Source: Andreprevotia sp. IGB-42
Lineage (GTDB): Bacteria > Pseudomonadota > Gammaproteobacteria > Burkholderiales > Chitinibacteraceae
DNA: 64,000 nt
Direction of reading: 5' to 3'
NCBI RefSeq assembly: GCF_009848685.1
Contig: NZ_WXTX01000003.1
Span: 310,001 to 374,000 of the forward strand
A program made the position numbers and the translations under genes. The notes beneath the pieces are model-generated. The model did no database searches. It was not told where the DNA came from and saw nothing but the letters and a program-made list of their open reading frames with translations. Of this stretch, positions 47,985 through 56,687 are shown piece after piece; position 1 is the first letter of the stretch; each line of letters opens with the position of its first letter.

Positions 47985-48593
47985 ATGTTCAGCATCTTTT
48001 TCAAAGGCATGGCGCTGACCGCCAGCCTGATCATGGCCATCGGCGCACAGAATGCATTCGTGCTGCGCCAGGGCATTACCCACCGCCACATGTTCCTGAC
48101 CGCCCTTACCTGTTCGCTATGCGATCTGGTGCTGATGAGTGCCGGTGTGGCCGGCATGGGCCACCTGCTGGCCGCCGCACCGGGGCTGCAGCGCTGGATG
48201 GCGCTGGCCGGCGCCGTGTTCGTGCTGTGGTATGGGCTGATGGCATTGAAGAAAGCCATTCACCCCGGCGTACTGGCACCGGAAGCCACGCAAGGCATTG
48301 CCAACCCTAAGGCGGTAGTGCTGGCAGCGCTGGGCTTCTCGCTGCTCAACCCGCATTCGATCCTCGATACCGTCGTACTGGTGGGCAGCGTGGGCGCACA
48401 GCAGCCACTGGCGGAGCGGCCGTTGTTCCTCGCCGGTGCGGTCAGTTTTTCCTTCATCTGGTTCTTTGCATTGGCCTTCGGCGCCAGCAAGCTCACTCCG
48501 TTGTTCAAGAAGCCGGTGGCATGGCGCATTCTGGACATCCTGATCGCCATCATGATGTTCGCCATTGCCTGGAGCCTGATCAAGCTGGTTTGA
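47985..48593 (+). CDS. LysE/ArgO-family amino acid exporter
   Basis: A 202-residue membrane protein with about six segments. The LysE-family N-terminus is clear (GMALTASLIMAIGAQNAFVLRQG), followed by LCDLVLMSAGVAGMG and ALGFSLLNPHSILDTVVLVG. The AQNAFVLRQG and LNPHxxLDT motifs are those of ArgO/LysE arginine-lysine exporters. The substrate is therefore probably basic amino acids, but it is not proven by sequence. No linked ArgP/LysG regulator is seen. Confidence 0.88.
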   Translation: MFSIFFKGMALTASLIMAIGAQNAFVLRQGITHRHMFLTALTCSLCDLVLMSAGVAGMGHLLAAAPGLQRWMALAGAVFVLWYGLMALKKAIHPGVLAPEATQGIANPKAVVLAALGFSLLNPHSILDTVVLVGSVGAQQPLAERPLFLAGAVSFSFIWFFALAFGASKLTPLFKKPVAWRILDILIAIMMFAIAWSLIKLV

Positions 48594-48731
48594 CCTTCAT
48601 TACCCACATCGCCCGCCGATGCAGGTTGAACGCCTTATTGGCGAGCCCGGCGCGGCCAGCCTACGATGAACGGAAACCACGGCCACGTTTTGCAGCGGGG
48701 CCGGTCAACACGGGGCATTGGGGGACAAAGC

Positions 48732-50345
48732 ATGAATATCGGCCAGAAACTCGGCGCATTGATTGCAGTTGCGATCGCCGCATTGCTGGTGGTGGGCACC
48801 ACCGCCATCATCAAGTTCAACCAGACTGCGGCCAGCGTGGATTTCATGTCCAGCGTGGCGGTGGAAGGACTGGTGCTGGTGCACAAGATCAACAACGCCT
48901 ACAAGGTGGAGCAGATCGTCACCAATCAGTACCTTACCGAGCAAGACCCCGCCAAGCAGGAAAAACTCGCAGCCGGGATTGCCGAGCAACGCGGGCGGCT
49001 GGCAGAGGCCATGAAGGGCTACGGCAGCTCGGTGGCGGAGGAAAGCGACCGCAAGAATTTCGAGGATTTCAGCGCCCGCATCGGGGAATTCAACCAGATT
49101 TTCGAGCAGGTGCGCAAAACCGCCAAGGATGGCGATGCCACTGGCGCGCATGCGCTGATGATCGGCCAGGGACGCAACGCAGCCATTGCCGCTGAAGCCG
49201 CGCTGCAGAAACTCACTGCTTATAACGTGGATGGCGCGCACACGCAGGTTGCGCTGGTAAAAGAAGGCCAGAGCGCCGCCAGGGTGCAACTGATCGTGGT
49301 GATGGTAGTTGCCTTGCTGGTACTGCTGGTGTTCGGCGTGATCCTGTATCGCTCGATCAGCGGCCCGCTGCAGGACATGCAGCGCATCGTCAGCCAGATC
49401 GAAACCAGCCTCGACTTCACCCAGCGCGTGCCAGTGCGCAGCAACGATGAAATCGGCAATACCGTTAGCGCCTTCAACCGCTTGCTGGAGCGCATGCAGC
49501 AAAGCCTGAAGGAAATCTCCCGGCGTATCGGCAATGTCACCGGTGCCGCCGGCGAGATGAGCCGTTCCGCGCGCGAGATGTCCGACAATGCCGGCCACAC
49601 CAGCGAGGCATCCAGCAGCATGGCGGCGACGGTGGAAGAAGTGACCACCAGCATCAACCACATCGCCGAGCGCAGCAACGAAGCCGATGAGCTGGCACGC
49701 AACTCCGGCCAGCAGGCACGCGCCGGTGCCGGGGTGATCGACACCACGGTTGCCCGCATCGATGGCATTGCCGGCACCGTGCGTGGCGCGGCCGAGCAGA
49801 TCAGCCTGCTGCGCGAGCAAAGCGCCAACATCAATGCGGTGGTCAACACCATCAAGGAAATTGCTGACCAGACCAATCTGCTGGCGCTCAATGCCGCCAT
49901 CGAAGCTGCCCGTGCCGGCGAGCTGGGGCGTGGTTTTGCGGTGGTGGCCGACGAAGTGCGCAAGCTGGCCGAGCGCACCACGCAATCCACGCAGGAAATC
50001 GCCACCACCATCATCAGCATCCAGGACAGCGCCGGCCGCGCAGTCAGCAGCATGGAACAAGTGGTGGAGCAGGTCGGCCAGGGCGTCGAGCAGGCGCGCG
50101 CTGCAGGCGAGGCCATCGCGGCCATCCGCAACAGCTCGACAGAAGTGGTGGAACGGGTCGGCGACATCAGCGGTGCCATCCGCGAGCAAAGCGCCGCCAG
50201 CACCAATATCGCCCACCTGGTAGAGCGCATTGCCCAGATGAGCGAGGAAAGCAGCGCCGCTGCACAGCGCACGGCAGGATCGGCCAGCAACCTTGATCAG
50301 CTGGCGGTGGAAATGCAGCGCGAAGTGGCCCGCTACCGGCTTTGA
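48732..50345 (+). CDS. Methyl-accepting chemotaxis protein
   Basis: A 537-residue chemoreceptor. Two membrane segments (about 9-30 and 190-213) flank a periplasmic four-helix-bundle sensor of some 155 residues. A HAMP domain ([18 protein letters not shown]) and a long signalling coiled coil follow. The hairpin tip reads [20 protein letters not shown] with [18 protein letters not shown], which binds CheA and CheW. No C-terminal CheR/CheB-tethering pentapeptide is present. The ATG at 48732 is preferred over an upstream in-frame ATG at 48666. The ligand is unknown. Confidence 0.93.
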   Translation: MNIGQKLGALIAVAIAALLVVGTTAIIKFNQTAASVDFMSSVAVEGLVLVHKINNAYKVEQIVTNQYLTEQDPAKQEKLAAGIAEQRGRLAEAMKGYGSSVAEESDRKNFEDFSARIGEFNQIFEQVRKTAKDGDATGAHALMIGQGRNAAIAAEAALQKLTAYNVDGAHTQVALVKEGQSAARVQLIVVMVVALLVLLVFGVILYRSISGPLQDMQRIVSQIETSLDFTQRVPVRSNDEIGNTVSAFNRLLERMQQSLKEISRRIGNVTGAAGEMSRSAREMSDNAGHTSEASSSMAATVEEVTTSINHIAERSNEADELARNSGQQARAGAGVIDTTVARIDGIAGTVRGAAEQISLLREQSANINAVVNTIKEIADQTNLLALNAAIEAARAGELGRGFAVVADEVRKLAERTTQSTQEIATTIISIQDSAGRAVSSMEQVVEQVGQGVEQARAAGEAIAAIRNSSTEVVERVGDISGAIREQSAASTNIAHLVERIAQMSEESSAAAQRTAGSASNLDQLAVEMQREVARYRL

Positions 50346-50365
50346 CCCTGCGACGGCTTGCAGAA

Positions 50366-50465
50366 CCTGCCCGATAAACAGGCTGCGCCATCAAACGTAG
50401 CTCTTTCAAGGGCTTGTGATACTTGCCCACAGCTTGTGTACAGATGCCTCCCCATTTTGTGGGGG
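50366..50465 (+). repeat. Structured intergenic element, copy A
   Basis: First of five related intergenic copies. Order: hairpin GCCCGATAAACAGGC (50369-50383); TTCAAGGGCTTG; box 1 TTGCCCACA (50423-50431); box 2 TTGTGTACA (50434-50442), 11 bp later; then a CCTCCCC...TGTGGGGG hairpin. The 21-base core with both boxes is identical in copy D. It lies just after the chemoreceptor gene. Confidence 0.75.
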
Positions 50466-50664
50466 CGATTGTGGGCATTTTCACATGCAGTAGCGGCACG
50501 CATGCGCTCACACTGGGCCTTGCTGCACGGGCAAACGGGTGCCATACCTGTTGCCGCGCAGCCGGTACACGTTCAGCGCACCGTTCCATCTCTGCAGCTC
50601 AAATCATCAGGAAATGAGCCAGAATAAAAAATTGCACCGCTGCACGCACGCTTAGGAGTCCCGT

Positions 50665-51024
50665 ATGCCACTCAGACACGACCCCGCTTCCGCCAACTTG
50701 GGCCTGCAACCTTGCCGCATCATGGACGACAGTACGGACCCGGCCACCATTGTCGGCTACACCATCGTCGATACCGAAGGGCCGCTGATCCCCTACCGCA
50801 ATTACGATTCGGAAGCGGAAGCGCTGCTGGCCATCGATGCCGAAGGCAAGGAACCAGCCCGATCGGATGATGGTTCTGCCGAAGACGACGAAGGCCTGGC
50901 CGAAGAAGATGCGCTGGCGGAAGAGGCCGAATTGCGTGAAGAAGACGTGCTGGCCGAAGAGGCTGCACTGGCGCTGGAAGACGGGCTGGATGACGAAGAA
51001 CGTTACCTGAACCCGCGCTCCTGA
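50665..51024 (+). CDS. Small highly acidic hypothetical protein
   Basis: A 119-residue protein behind a good ribosome site (GGAG, 6-7 bases before the ATG). Residues 1-60 look like a small folded domain (IVGYTIVDTEGPLIPYRNY). Residues about 65-112 are dominated by Glu, Asp, Ala and Leu with a loose repeat EEDALAEEAELREEDVLAEE, likely helical or disordered. No signal peptide or membrane segment is seen and I do not recognise a family. Structured repeat copies A and B flank the gene. Confidence 0.65.
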   Translation: MPLRHDPASANLGLQPCRIMDDSTDPATIVGYTIVDTEGPLIPYRNYDSEAEALLAIDAEGKEPARSDDGSAEDDEGLAEEDALAEEAELREEDVLAEEAALALEDGLDDEERYLNPRS

Positions 51025-51074
51025 ACTCATGCGCCTTTAAGTGCTGCCCCGATGCGCACGGGGCAGCACGCCAT

Positions 51075-51175
51075 ACCTGCCCAAAGAACAGGCACTGCTG
51101 TTGGCGCCTGCTGCTTCAAGGGTTTAGCGCACTTGTCCACAGCTTATCTACAGGCCGCCCCCCATGGTTTGGGGA
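51075..51175 (+). repeat. Structured intergenic element, copy B
   Basis: Same order as copy A: hairpin GCCCAAAGAACAGGC (51079-51093); TTCAAGGGTTTA; box 1 TTGTCCACA (51133-51141); box 2 TTATCTACA (51144-51152), 11 bp later; C-rich/G-rich hairpin ending TTTGGGGAG. It lies 50 bases after the acidic gene. Confidence 0.75.
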
Positions 51176-51245
51176 GAAGCCGGGCGCGATCTGCAGCAAA
51201 CGGTATATACGCTGCAAACCGCAATTCTCCTTGCTTGTCCTGCAA

Positions 51246-51347
51246 TGGCGCCCAAAATTTGGTCACGCCAGGCAAACCCTGCCTGCTCAATGGCTTGCGC
51301 CACTTATCCACAATTTATCGACAGTCCCATCCCCGTGACATGGGGAT
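51246..51347 (+). repeat. Structured intergenic element, copy C
   Basis: Upstream part GCGCCCAAAATTTGGTC; spaced CTCAATGGCTTG; box 1 TTATCCACA (51304-51312), an exact E. coli-type DnaA box; box 2 TTATCGACA (51315-51323); hairpin ATCCCC...GGGGAT (51329-51347). Confidence 0.7.
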
Positions 51348-51380
51348 AGTACAAACGCATATCAAGTAACCCTTGGCTAC

Positions 51381-51481
51381 CATCGCCCAAAAAAGAGGCA
51401 TCGATACAAACTGTTTATACTTCAATGACTTGAAGTGGTTGCCCACAGCTTGTGTACAGCACCCTCCCCACCTTGTGGGGA
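51381..51481 (+). repeat. Structured intergenic element, copy D
   Basis: Hairpin GCCCAAAAAAGAGGC (51385-51399); TTCAATGACTTG; box 1 TTGCCCACA (51439-51447); box 2 TTGTGTACA (51450-51458); hairpin CCCTCCCCACCTTGTGGGGA. The box core is identical to copy A. Confidence 0.75.
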
Positions 51482-51538
51482 TGAGCATGCCTTTTATACA
51501 CAGCGCTACCGGACAACGCTGCTGCCCAGCCCACCTGC

Positions 51539-52570
51539 TCAGTACTGCACAACCTGCCCGGGCTGCGCCAGCGCTGCCGTCCACACCCGCATATCCTGCC
51601 ACGCCTGTGCAAACGGGCTTGCAGTTGCCGTCCCTGTAGCAATGGCCTGCCGGAAAGCCAGGAACTCGGCCGCATAGCCAAAATCATCACTGCGATGGTC
51701 TTCCTCGATACAGCTGCCATCGGCACCATGCAGCAGCAATGTGTGGCCGTCGAACTGCGCGCTACCGCGCTCGGCCAGCAGCAACAGCCGGAAGCCGGCC
51801 TGCCCCACTGCGGCAAAATAGAGGTCCAGCGTGCCGTTTGCACCGTTGCGGGTAGTGAACTGCAGGCTGGCGCCATCCCAAGCGCCCAGATGCGTAGCGG
51901 CCTTGCTGGTCAGCAGGCGGGCCTCGGCAATATCGCCCAGCAACAGTTGCACGCCAGCGCTGTAATGCACCCCCGCATCCAGCAACAAACCACCGGGAAA
52001 AGCCGCATCGGTGCGCCAGCCGCTGGCAATATAGCGGTTGTCCGCCAGCATGTGGTTGGCTGCCTGCCAGTGCAGCGCATACACGCGCCCGGCCACGCCT
52101 GAATCCAGCCATGCCTTGATGCGCAACAATGCGCTGCTGTAGCGGATGTTCTCTGCCACCATGGTGACAAGCTGCGGGTGTGCTGCGGCCAGCGCCAGCA
52201 TCTGTAGCGCTTCGTCGCCATTGGCAGCCAGCGGCTTTTCCACCAGCACATGCTTGCCGGCCGCCAGCGCGATGCGGCTGATCTGCAGGTTTTCGGTAGC
52301 AGGCAAAGCCACCAGCACCGCATCCAGCCCGGGATGATCGAGAAAATCCGCCCAGCCGGTATAACAGGGCAATGTGACAGGGCCACCGGTTTCCGCCACA
52401 TGGCTGGCAAACGCCTGCACGTTTTCCATGGTGCGGCCACACAGCGCCACCAGCGTGATCTGCTCCTGCAGTTGCCGCAAAGCAGGCCAGTGCAGCTCGC
52501 GCGCGGCCACCCCGGTACCGATCAGACCCAGCCGCAGCGGCCGCCCCTCGTTTGCCATCACCTGCGCCAT
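51539..52570 (-). CDS. Gfo/Idh/MocA-family oxidoreductase
   Basis: A 343-residue NAD(P)-dependent oxidoreductase. An N-terminal Rossmann fold has LRLGLIGTGVAARELHWPAL near residue 12 and the family hallmark KHVLVEKPLAAN near 108. The C-terminal dimerisation domain has the active-site region GGLLLDAGVHYSAGVQLLLG. Substrates of this family are usually sugars or inositols; none is indicated here. The start at 52570 follows AAGGAG. Structured repeat copies lie on both sides (D downstream, E upstream). Confidence 0.9.
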   Translation of the reverse strand: MAQVMANEGRPLRLGLIGTGVAARELHWPALRQLQEQITLVALCGRTMENVQAFASHVAETGGPVTLPCYTGWADFLDHPGLDAVLVALPATENLQISRIALAAGKHVLVEKPLAANGDEALQMLALAAAHPQLVTMVAENIRYSSALLRIKAWLDSGVAGRVYALHWQAANHMLADNRYIASGWRTDAAFPGGLLLDAGVHYSAGVQLLLGDIAEARLLTSKAATHLGAWDGASLQFTTRNGANGTLDLYFAAVGQAGFRLLLLAERGSAQFDGHTLLLHGADGSCIEEDHRSDDFGYAAEFLAFRQAIATGTATASPFAQAWQDMRVWTAALAQPGQVVQY

Positions 52571-52631
52571 GTTGCTCCTTGCCGTGCAGTACGCTGCACG
52601 AAAACCGACCATGCCAGCCCCAGCCTTCCGG

Positions 52632-52694
52632 CTCAGGCACTTGCCAGACTTATCCACAACTTCTGCCCAGCCCCCTCCCCGCGCGCCTGGGAGA
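52632..52694 (+). repeat. Structured intergenic element, copy E (divergent)
   Basis: The weakest copy. It keeps box 1 TTATCCACA (52650-52658), an exact DnaA box, an altered box 2 TTCTGCCCA (52661-52669) at the same 11-bp step, and CCCCCTCCCC...CTGGGAGA. The upstream hairpin of copies A, B and D is not clear. It lies between the oxidoreductase and GST genes. Confidence 0.55.
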
Positions 52695-52743
52695 AATGAC
52701 CTGCTGCACGATGCAACCAGCATGCAGCTGCATACCCTCTGCA

Positions 52744-53382
52744 TCAATATACCGGCTCGCCCAGCCCTTCGCGTGCGAGCGCCCGCTGTACTGCCGGCCG
52801 TGCATGCACACGCGCCAGGTAAGCGGCAAAATGCGGCAATGCTTTGGCGGGGCGATGCATATTGCGCGTCCAGCGCGCCAGCATGAACAGATAGGGGTCC
52901 AGAATGCTGTATTCGATCCCCAGCAGCCAGCTGCGGCCATCCGCCAGTGTGTTTTCCAGCAGATCGATCATTGCTTCGATCCGTTTTTCCGCATGCAGGC
53001 AAACCTGGCTGACGGCGGCTTCATCGTCGGCCAGCCGTTCCGGGTAGAAGTAACACAGCAGTTCGGCCTGCAGCGTATTGGTGAGATACATCAACCATTT
53101 GTAGCATTGCGCGCGGGCTATGCTGCCCACGGCAGGCACCAGCGCCGCTGCGGGGTGGCAATCGGCCAGGTGCAAGCAGATGGCGGCGGTTTCGAACAAC
53201 ACCAGATCGCCATCCACCAGCACCGGAATGCGCCCACTGGGATTGAGCCGCAGATAGGCCGGTTGCTTGTGGGCGGCGGCAGCGCGATCAACCAGCAGCA
53301 GCTCGAAGGACACACCGATTTCCTCCAGCAGCATATGCGGTGCCAGATTGGCATTGCCCGGATAGTAATAGAGTTGGTACAA
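52744..53382 (-). CDS. Glutathione S-transferase family protein
   Basis: About 212 residues with a thioredoxin-like N-terminal domain (YQLYYYPGNANLAPHMLLEE, then LRLNPSGRIPVLVDGD and LFETAAICLHLAD) and a helical C-terminal domain. The GST pattern with SxAIxxYL-type site is recognisable as TAAICLHLAD. The substrate is unknown. I take a TTG start at 53382, 6 bases after GAGG, because conserved sequence begins there; an ATG at 53457 is an alternative. It is divergent from srkA. Confidence 0.85.
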   Translation of the reverse strand: MYQLYYYPGNANLAPHMLLEEIGVSFELLLVDRAAAAHKQPAYLRLNPSGRIPVLVDGDLVLFETAAICLHLADCHPAAALVPAVGSIARAQCYKWLMYLTNTLQAELLCYFYPERLADDEAAVSQVCLHAEKRIEAMIDLLENTLADGRSWLLGIEYSILDPYLFMLARWTRNMHRPAKALPHFAAYLARVHARPAVQRALAREGLGEPVY

Positions 53383-53497
53383 GCTGAGCCTCGCTGCGGG
53401 CAAGCAAAGGCCGATCTTGCCACGCGTTGCTGGCCTTCCCAAGATACAGTCGATCATCAGCCGCGTCCGCACAGCGGCCGGCGGGTACAATCAGCAC

Positions 53498-54484
53498 ATG
53501 ACACCTGCCCCGTACGCCCAGCTCACCCCGGATTGCATCATGGATGCCGTCGATGCCAGTGGCCACCGCTGCGATGGCCGCCTGTTGGCACTCAACAGTT
53601 TTGAAAATCGCGTTTACCAGGTGGGGCAGGAAGAAGGCCCCGCACTGATCGCCAAATTCTACCGGCCCGGCCGCTGGAGCAATGCCGCCATTGCGGAAGA
53701 ACACACGTTCACGCTGGCACTGGCCGCAGCCGAAATCCCCGCCGTAGCACCGCTCGCCATCAACGGGCAAACCCTGCAGGAGCATGAGGGCTATCGCTTT
53801 GCACTGTTCGAGCGGCGTGGCGGCCGCGCGCCGGAGCTGGATGATCCGGACGTGCTGGAATGGATAGGCCGCTTCATCGGCCGTATCCACGCGGTGGGCG
53901 CAGCCCAGCCCTTCACCCAGCGGCTGACGCTGGACATCGCCACCTGGGGCACTGCACCACGTGATTTCGTGCTGGCCAACCATTTTGTGCCGCCGGATCT
54001 GCTCGCCAACTACACCGCCACCGTGGAGGGCGCGCTGGATGGGGTGCGTGCTGCCTATGCGCGTGCCGGCAACGTCAAGACCTTGCGCCTGCATGGCGAT
54101 TGCCATCCCGGCAACATCATGTGGACCGATGCCGGCCCGCATTTTGTCGATCTGGACGATTGCTGCAGCGGGCCCGCCATCCAGGACCTGTGGATGCTAC
54201 TGGGCGGCGACCGTGACGAAATGCGCAGCAAGCTGGCCAGCGTGCTGGCCGGTTACGAGGACTTCATGGATTTCGATGCGCGCGAGCTGCATCTGATCGA
54301 GGCGCTGCGCACGCTGCGGCTGATCCATTACAGCGCGTGGCTGGCCCGCCGCTGGGAAGATCCGGCCTTCCCGGCTGCCTTCCCGTGGTTCGGCACCGCC
54401 AGCTACTGGCAGGAGCAGATCGTCACGCTGTCCGATCAGGTGGAACGCATGACGGAGCCGCCACTGTGGCAGGGCAATTACTGA
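53498..54484 (+). CDS. srkA: Stress response kinase A (YihE family)
   Basis: A 328-residue Ser/Thr kinase of the YihE/SrkA family. The N-terminal lobe has LNSFENRVYQVGQEEG and IAKFYRPGRWS with the conserved lysine. The catalytic loop is LHGDCHPGNIMW and the metal motif FVDLDDCCSGPA. In E. coli this kinase counters programmed cell death during oxidative and envelope stress. The ATG at 53498 starts conserved sequence; an upstream ATG at 53417 adds 27 residues that overlap the divergent gene. Confidence 0.93.
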   Translation: MTPAPYAQLTPDCIMDAVDASGHRCDGRLLALNSFENRVYQVGQEEGPALIAKFYRPGRWSNAAIAEEHTFTLALAAAEIPAVAPLAINGQTLQEHEGYRFALFERRGGRAPELDDPDVLEWIGRFIGRIHAVGAAQPFTQRLTLDIATWGTAPRDFVLANHFVPPDLLANYTATVEGALDGVRAAYARAGNVKTLRLHGDCHPGNIMWTDAGPHFVDLDDCCSGPAIQDLWMLLGGDRDEMRSKLASVLAGYEDFMDFDARELHLIEALRTLRLIHYSAWLARRWEDPAFPAAFPWFGTASYWQEQIVTLSDQVERMTEPPLWQGNY

Positions 54485-54624
54485 CAGCCCCCGGTCGCAT
54501 GCCGCTGGCACAGGCAGCCCGGCCCTCGTCGTTGCAGCCAGGCCAAAGGCATGATCAGCACCGCAGGCAGCGTCTATAACAACGGTATGGGAATGCCGTG
54601 TGTGGCATCGATACAGGTAAATGC

Positions 54625-55353
54625 ATGAAATGCTGCTGGCTTGCTGCACTGATCCTGTTGACCTGCGCATGGGCCGCTGCCGCGCCGGGGTTGCGCGTGG
54701 GCTTCGGGACCAACAAGCCGCCCTATGTGTTCGAAGCCACGCAAAGCGGGCTGGAGGTCGATATCGTCGCGGCAGCGAGCCGGCTGGCCGGCTTCGAGAT
54801 CAAGCCCACGTTTGCGCCGATGGAACGGCTGCACGTGATGTATGCAGCCGGGCAGCTGGATGCGATTGCTACCACCAACCCGCAGGCAGGAGAAAAGGGC
54901 TTCTTTTCGCAGCCCTATGTCACCTACCACAATATGGCGGCGGCATTGACCGCGCGGCGCTACACCATCCGCAGCATTGCCGATCTGGCAGGCTATTCGG
55001 TCAGCGCTTTCCAGCGCGCACACGTGCTGCTGGGGCCGGCATTCCGCCGCATGGCGGAAGAGAATCCCAGCTACCGCGAAGAGGCACAGCAGGTGGTGCG
55101 CAACCTGCTGTTACTGTCCGGCCGGGTAGATGTAATCGTTGGTGACCGGCGCATCATCAATTACTTCATGCGCGACATCCCGGCGCAGGTCGACATCCGC
55201 CAGGCCATCACCTGGTACGAGATTTTTCCTGCCACCGAGTACCAGATGGTGTTCCGCAACCAGGAACAGCGGGATCGCTTCGATACCGGCCTGGCTGCGA
55301 TGCGCAAACGGGGCGACTACCAGCTTGTCGAGAAGAAATATCAGGACTTCTGA
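54625..55353 (+). CDS. Periplasmic substrate-binding protein (SBP family 3-like)
   Basis: A 242-residue exported protein with a signal peptide (about 1-20, LAALILLTCAWAAAAPG) and a family 3 bilobal fold: LRVGFGTNKPPYVFEATQSG, LEVDIVAAASRLAGFE, and VDVIVGDRRIINYFM. Such proteins bind amino acids or similar small ligands. No ABC permease or ATPase gene is adjacent, so it could be an orphan sensor-type protein. Its 3' end overlaps the end of tilS by 13 bases, tail to tail. Confidence 0.85.
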   Translation: MKCCWLAALILLTCAWAAAAPGLRVGFGTNKPPYVFEATQSGLEVDIVAAASRLAGFEIKPTFAPMERLHVMYAAGQLDAIATTNPQAGEKGFFSQPYVTYHNMAAALTARRYTIRSIADLAGYSVSAFQRAHVLLGPAFRRMAEENPSYREEAQQVVRNLLLLSGRVDVIVGDRRIINYFMRDIPAQVDIRQAITWYEIFPATEYQMVFRNQEQRDRFDTGLAAMRKRGDYQLVEKKYQDF

Positions 55354-56687
55354 GCTGCCGGCGTGGCTGGATCATCGATAGTCCAGATAGGCACCACGCC
55401 ATCTGCCACTGCGAATGCTGCTGCCACACCCAGGCCGGGCACCGCAGCGAGTTCGCCATCGATATACAGCAGCGGCGTGGCCGCGCGTAGCCACGGCGGC
55501 ACATGGCGTTCCTGAAACAGCGTTTTCATCTGCCGGCTGGGCCCACCCGCATGCAGCCGCAATGCCTCGCTGCCCTGCCGTGGCCGCAACATCAGCGCAG
55601 CACGGCGCAGCAACCCGGCATCCAGACCGCCAGCCTGATGCTGCCAGCCCAAACAACCGCTCCAGCCCGGCAATGCGCCAACCGTATCTGCAGTGATTGC
55701 CAGCGCCGGACCGGGCAACAGACTGGCCGGCGTAACGTGCAGCTGCTGGCGGTAGCGGCGGATGGCCCGCTCACGCCACACCAGCGCGGGCTGGCCATCC
55801 GCTGGTGCATCCAGCTGCGATAGCCATTCATCGAATGCCCGGGTATCGAGCACCACGCCGTGCTGCTTCAGCCAGCCACGCAATGCATGGTTGCGGCGCA
55901 GCGGGCTGAAACCGGCGGCTGCGGCCAGATCGAACACGCAGCCTTGCACGCAGCGCAGCAGATCATCGGCCAGCACTTCATCCAGCAGCGCTTGCGCCTC
56001 GGCGGCATGCCGTGCCACGCGCACCAGCGCCGTTTCAACCGCCGGGAACGATTCAGCCAGCACCGGCAACGCCCGATGTCGCAGGAAATTGCGGCGGAAA
56101 TGCAGGTTTTCGTTACTCTCGTCGTCGATCCAGCGCAGGCCGTGCGCGGCAGCATACGCAGCCAGCTCGGCACGGCCAAAGCGCAGCAGCGGCCGCAACA
56201 AGGCCAGATCGCTGCGCAGTGCGCGCTGTACGGGCACGCCAGCAAGGCCGGCCAGGCCGCTACCACGCAATACATTGAACAACACCGTTTCGCCCTGATC
56301 GCCGCGGTGATGCGCCAGCAGCAATACATCGGCCTGCACCGCTTCGAACACTGCGTAGCGCGCCGCACGGGCCGCCGCTTCGACACCCTTGCCGTCGTCA
56401 TGCGCCACCTGCACCCGCTGCACCGACAGCGGCACGCCCAGGCTAGCCGCCACGGCCGCACATGCTGCCGCCCAATGATCTGCATTCGGCGAAAGGCCGT
56501 GATGCACATGCACCGCGCTCAGCGTACAGCCAGTGCGGTCACGTATCGCGGCAGCAAGATGCAACAAAACAGTTGAATCGAGCCCGCCCGAATAGCCGAC
56601 GCATACGCGCAGCGGCGGCGCACAAACAAAACGGCCGAGGCTCGCCTCGACCGTCCGGAGCAGATCAGCAGCGTTCACGATGCGCAA
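55341..56687 (-). CDS. tilS: tRNA(Ile)-lysidine synthase
   Basis: A 448-residue N-type ATP pyrophosphatase that converts cytidine 34 of the minor tRNA-Ile to lysidine, so that AUA is read as isoleucine. The PP-loop VGYSGGLDSTVLLHLA is near residue 30, with HHGLSPNADHWA and LAHHRGDQGETVLFNVLRGSG further on, all diagnostic. The TilS C-terminal domain follows. The start codon is TTG at 56687, directly after the accA stop; GTG at 56678 is an alternative. The two genes are co-transcribed. Confidence 0.93.
   Translation of the reverse strand: MRIVNAADLLRTVEASLGRFVCAPPLRVCVGYSGGLDSTVLLHLAAAIRDRTGCTLSAVHVHHGLSPNADHWAAACAAVAASLGVPLSVQRVQVAHDDGKGVEAAARAARYAVFEAVQADVLLLAHHRGDQGETVLFNVLRGSGLAGLAGVPVQRALRSDLALLRPLLRFGRAELAAYAAAHGLRWIDDESNENLHFRRNFLRHRALPVLAESFPAVETALVRVARHAAEAQALLDEVLADDLLRCVQGCVFDLAAAAGFSPLRRNHALRGWLKQHGVVLDTRAFDEWLSQLDAPADGQPALVWRERAIRRYRQQLHVTPASLLPGPALAITADTVGALPGWSGCLGWQHQAGGLDAGLLRRAALMLRPRQGSEALRLHAGGPSRQMKTLFQERHVPPWLRAATPLLYIDGELAAVPGLGVAAAFAVADGVVPIWTIDDPATPAAQKS

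Noticed and set aside
48596-48622. FliA promoter before the chemoreceptor
   Set aside because: GCCGAT is present near 48615 but no TAAA-type -35 element lies at the required distance.
48705-50216. 503-codon open frame antisense to the chemoreceptor
   Set aside because: Shadow of a clear methyl-accepting chemotaxis protein; no family resemblance.
50366-51481. CRISPR array
   Set aside because: The repeated units are irregularly spaced, about 100 bases long, imperfect, and lack uniform spacers and cas genes.
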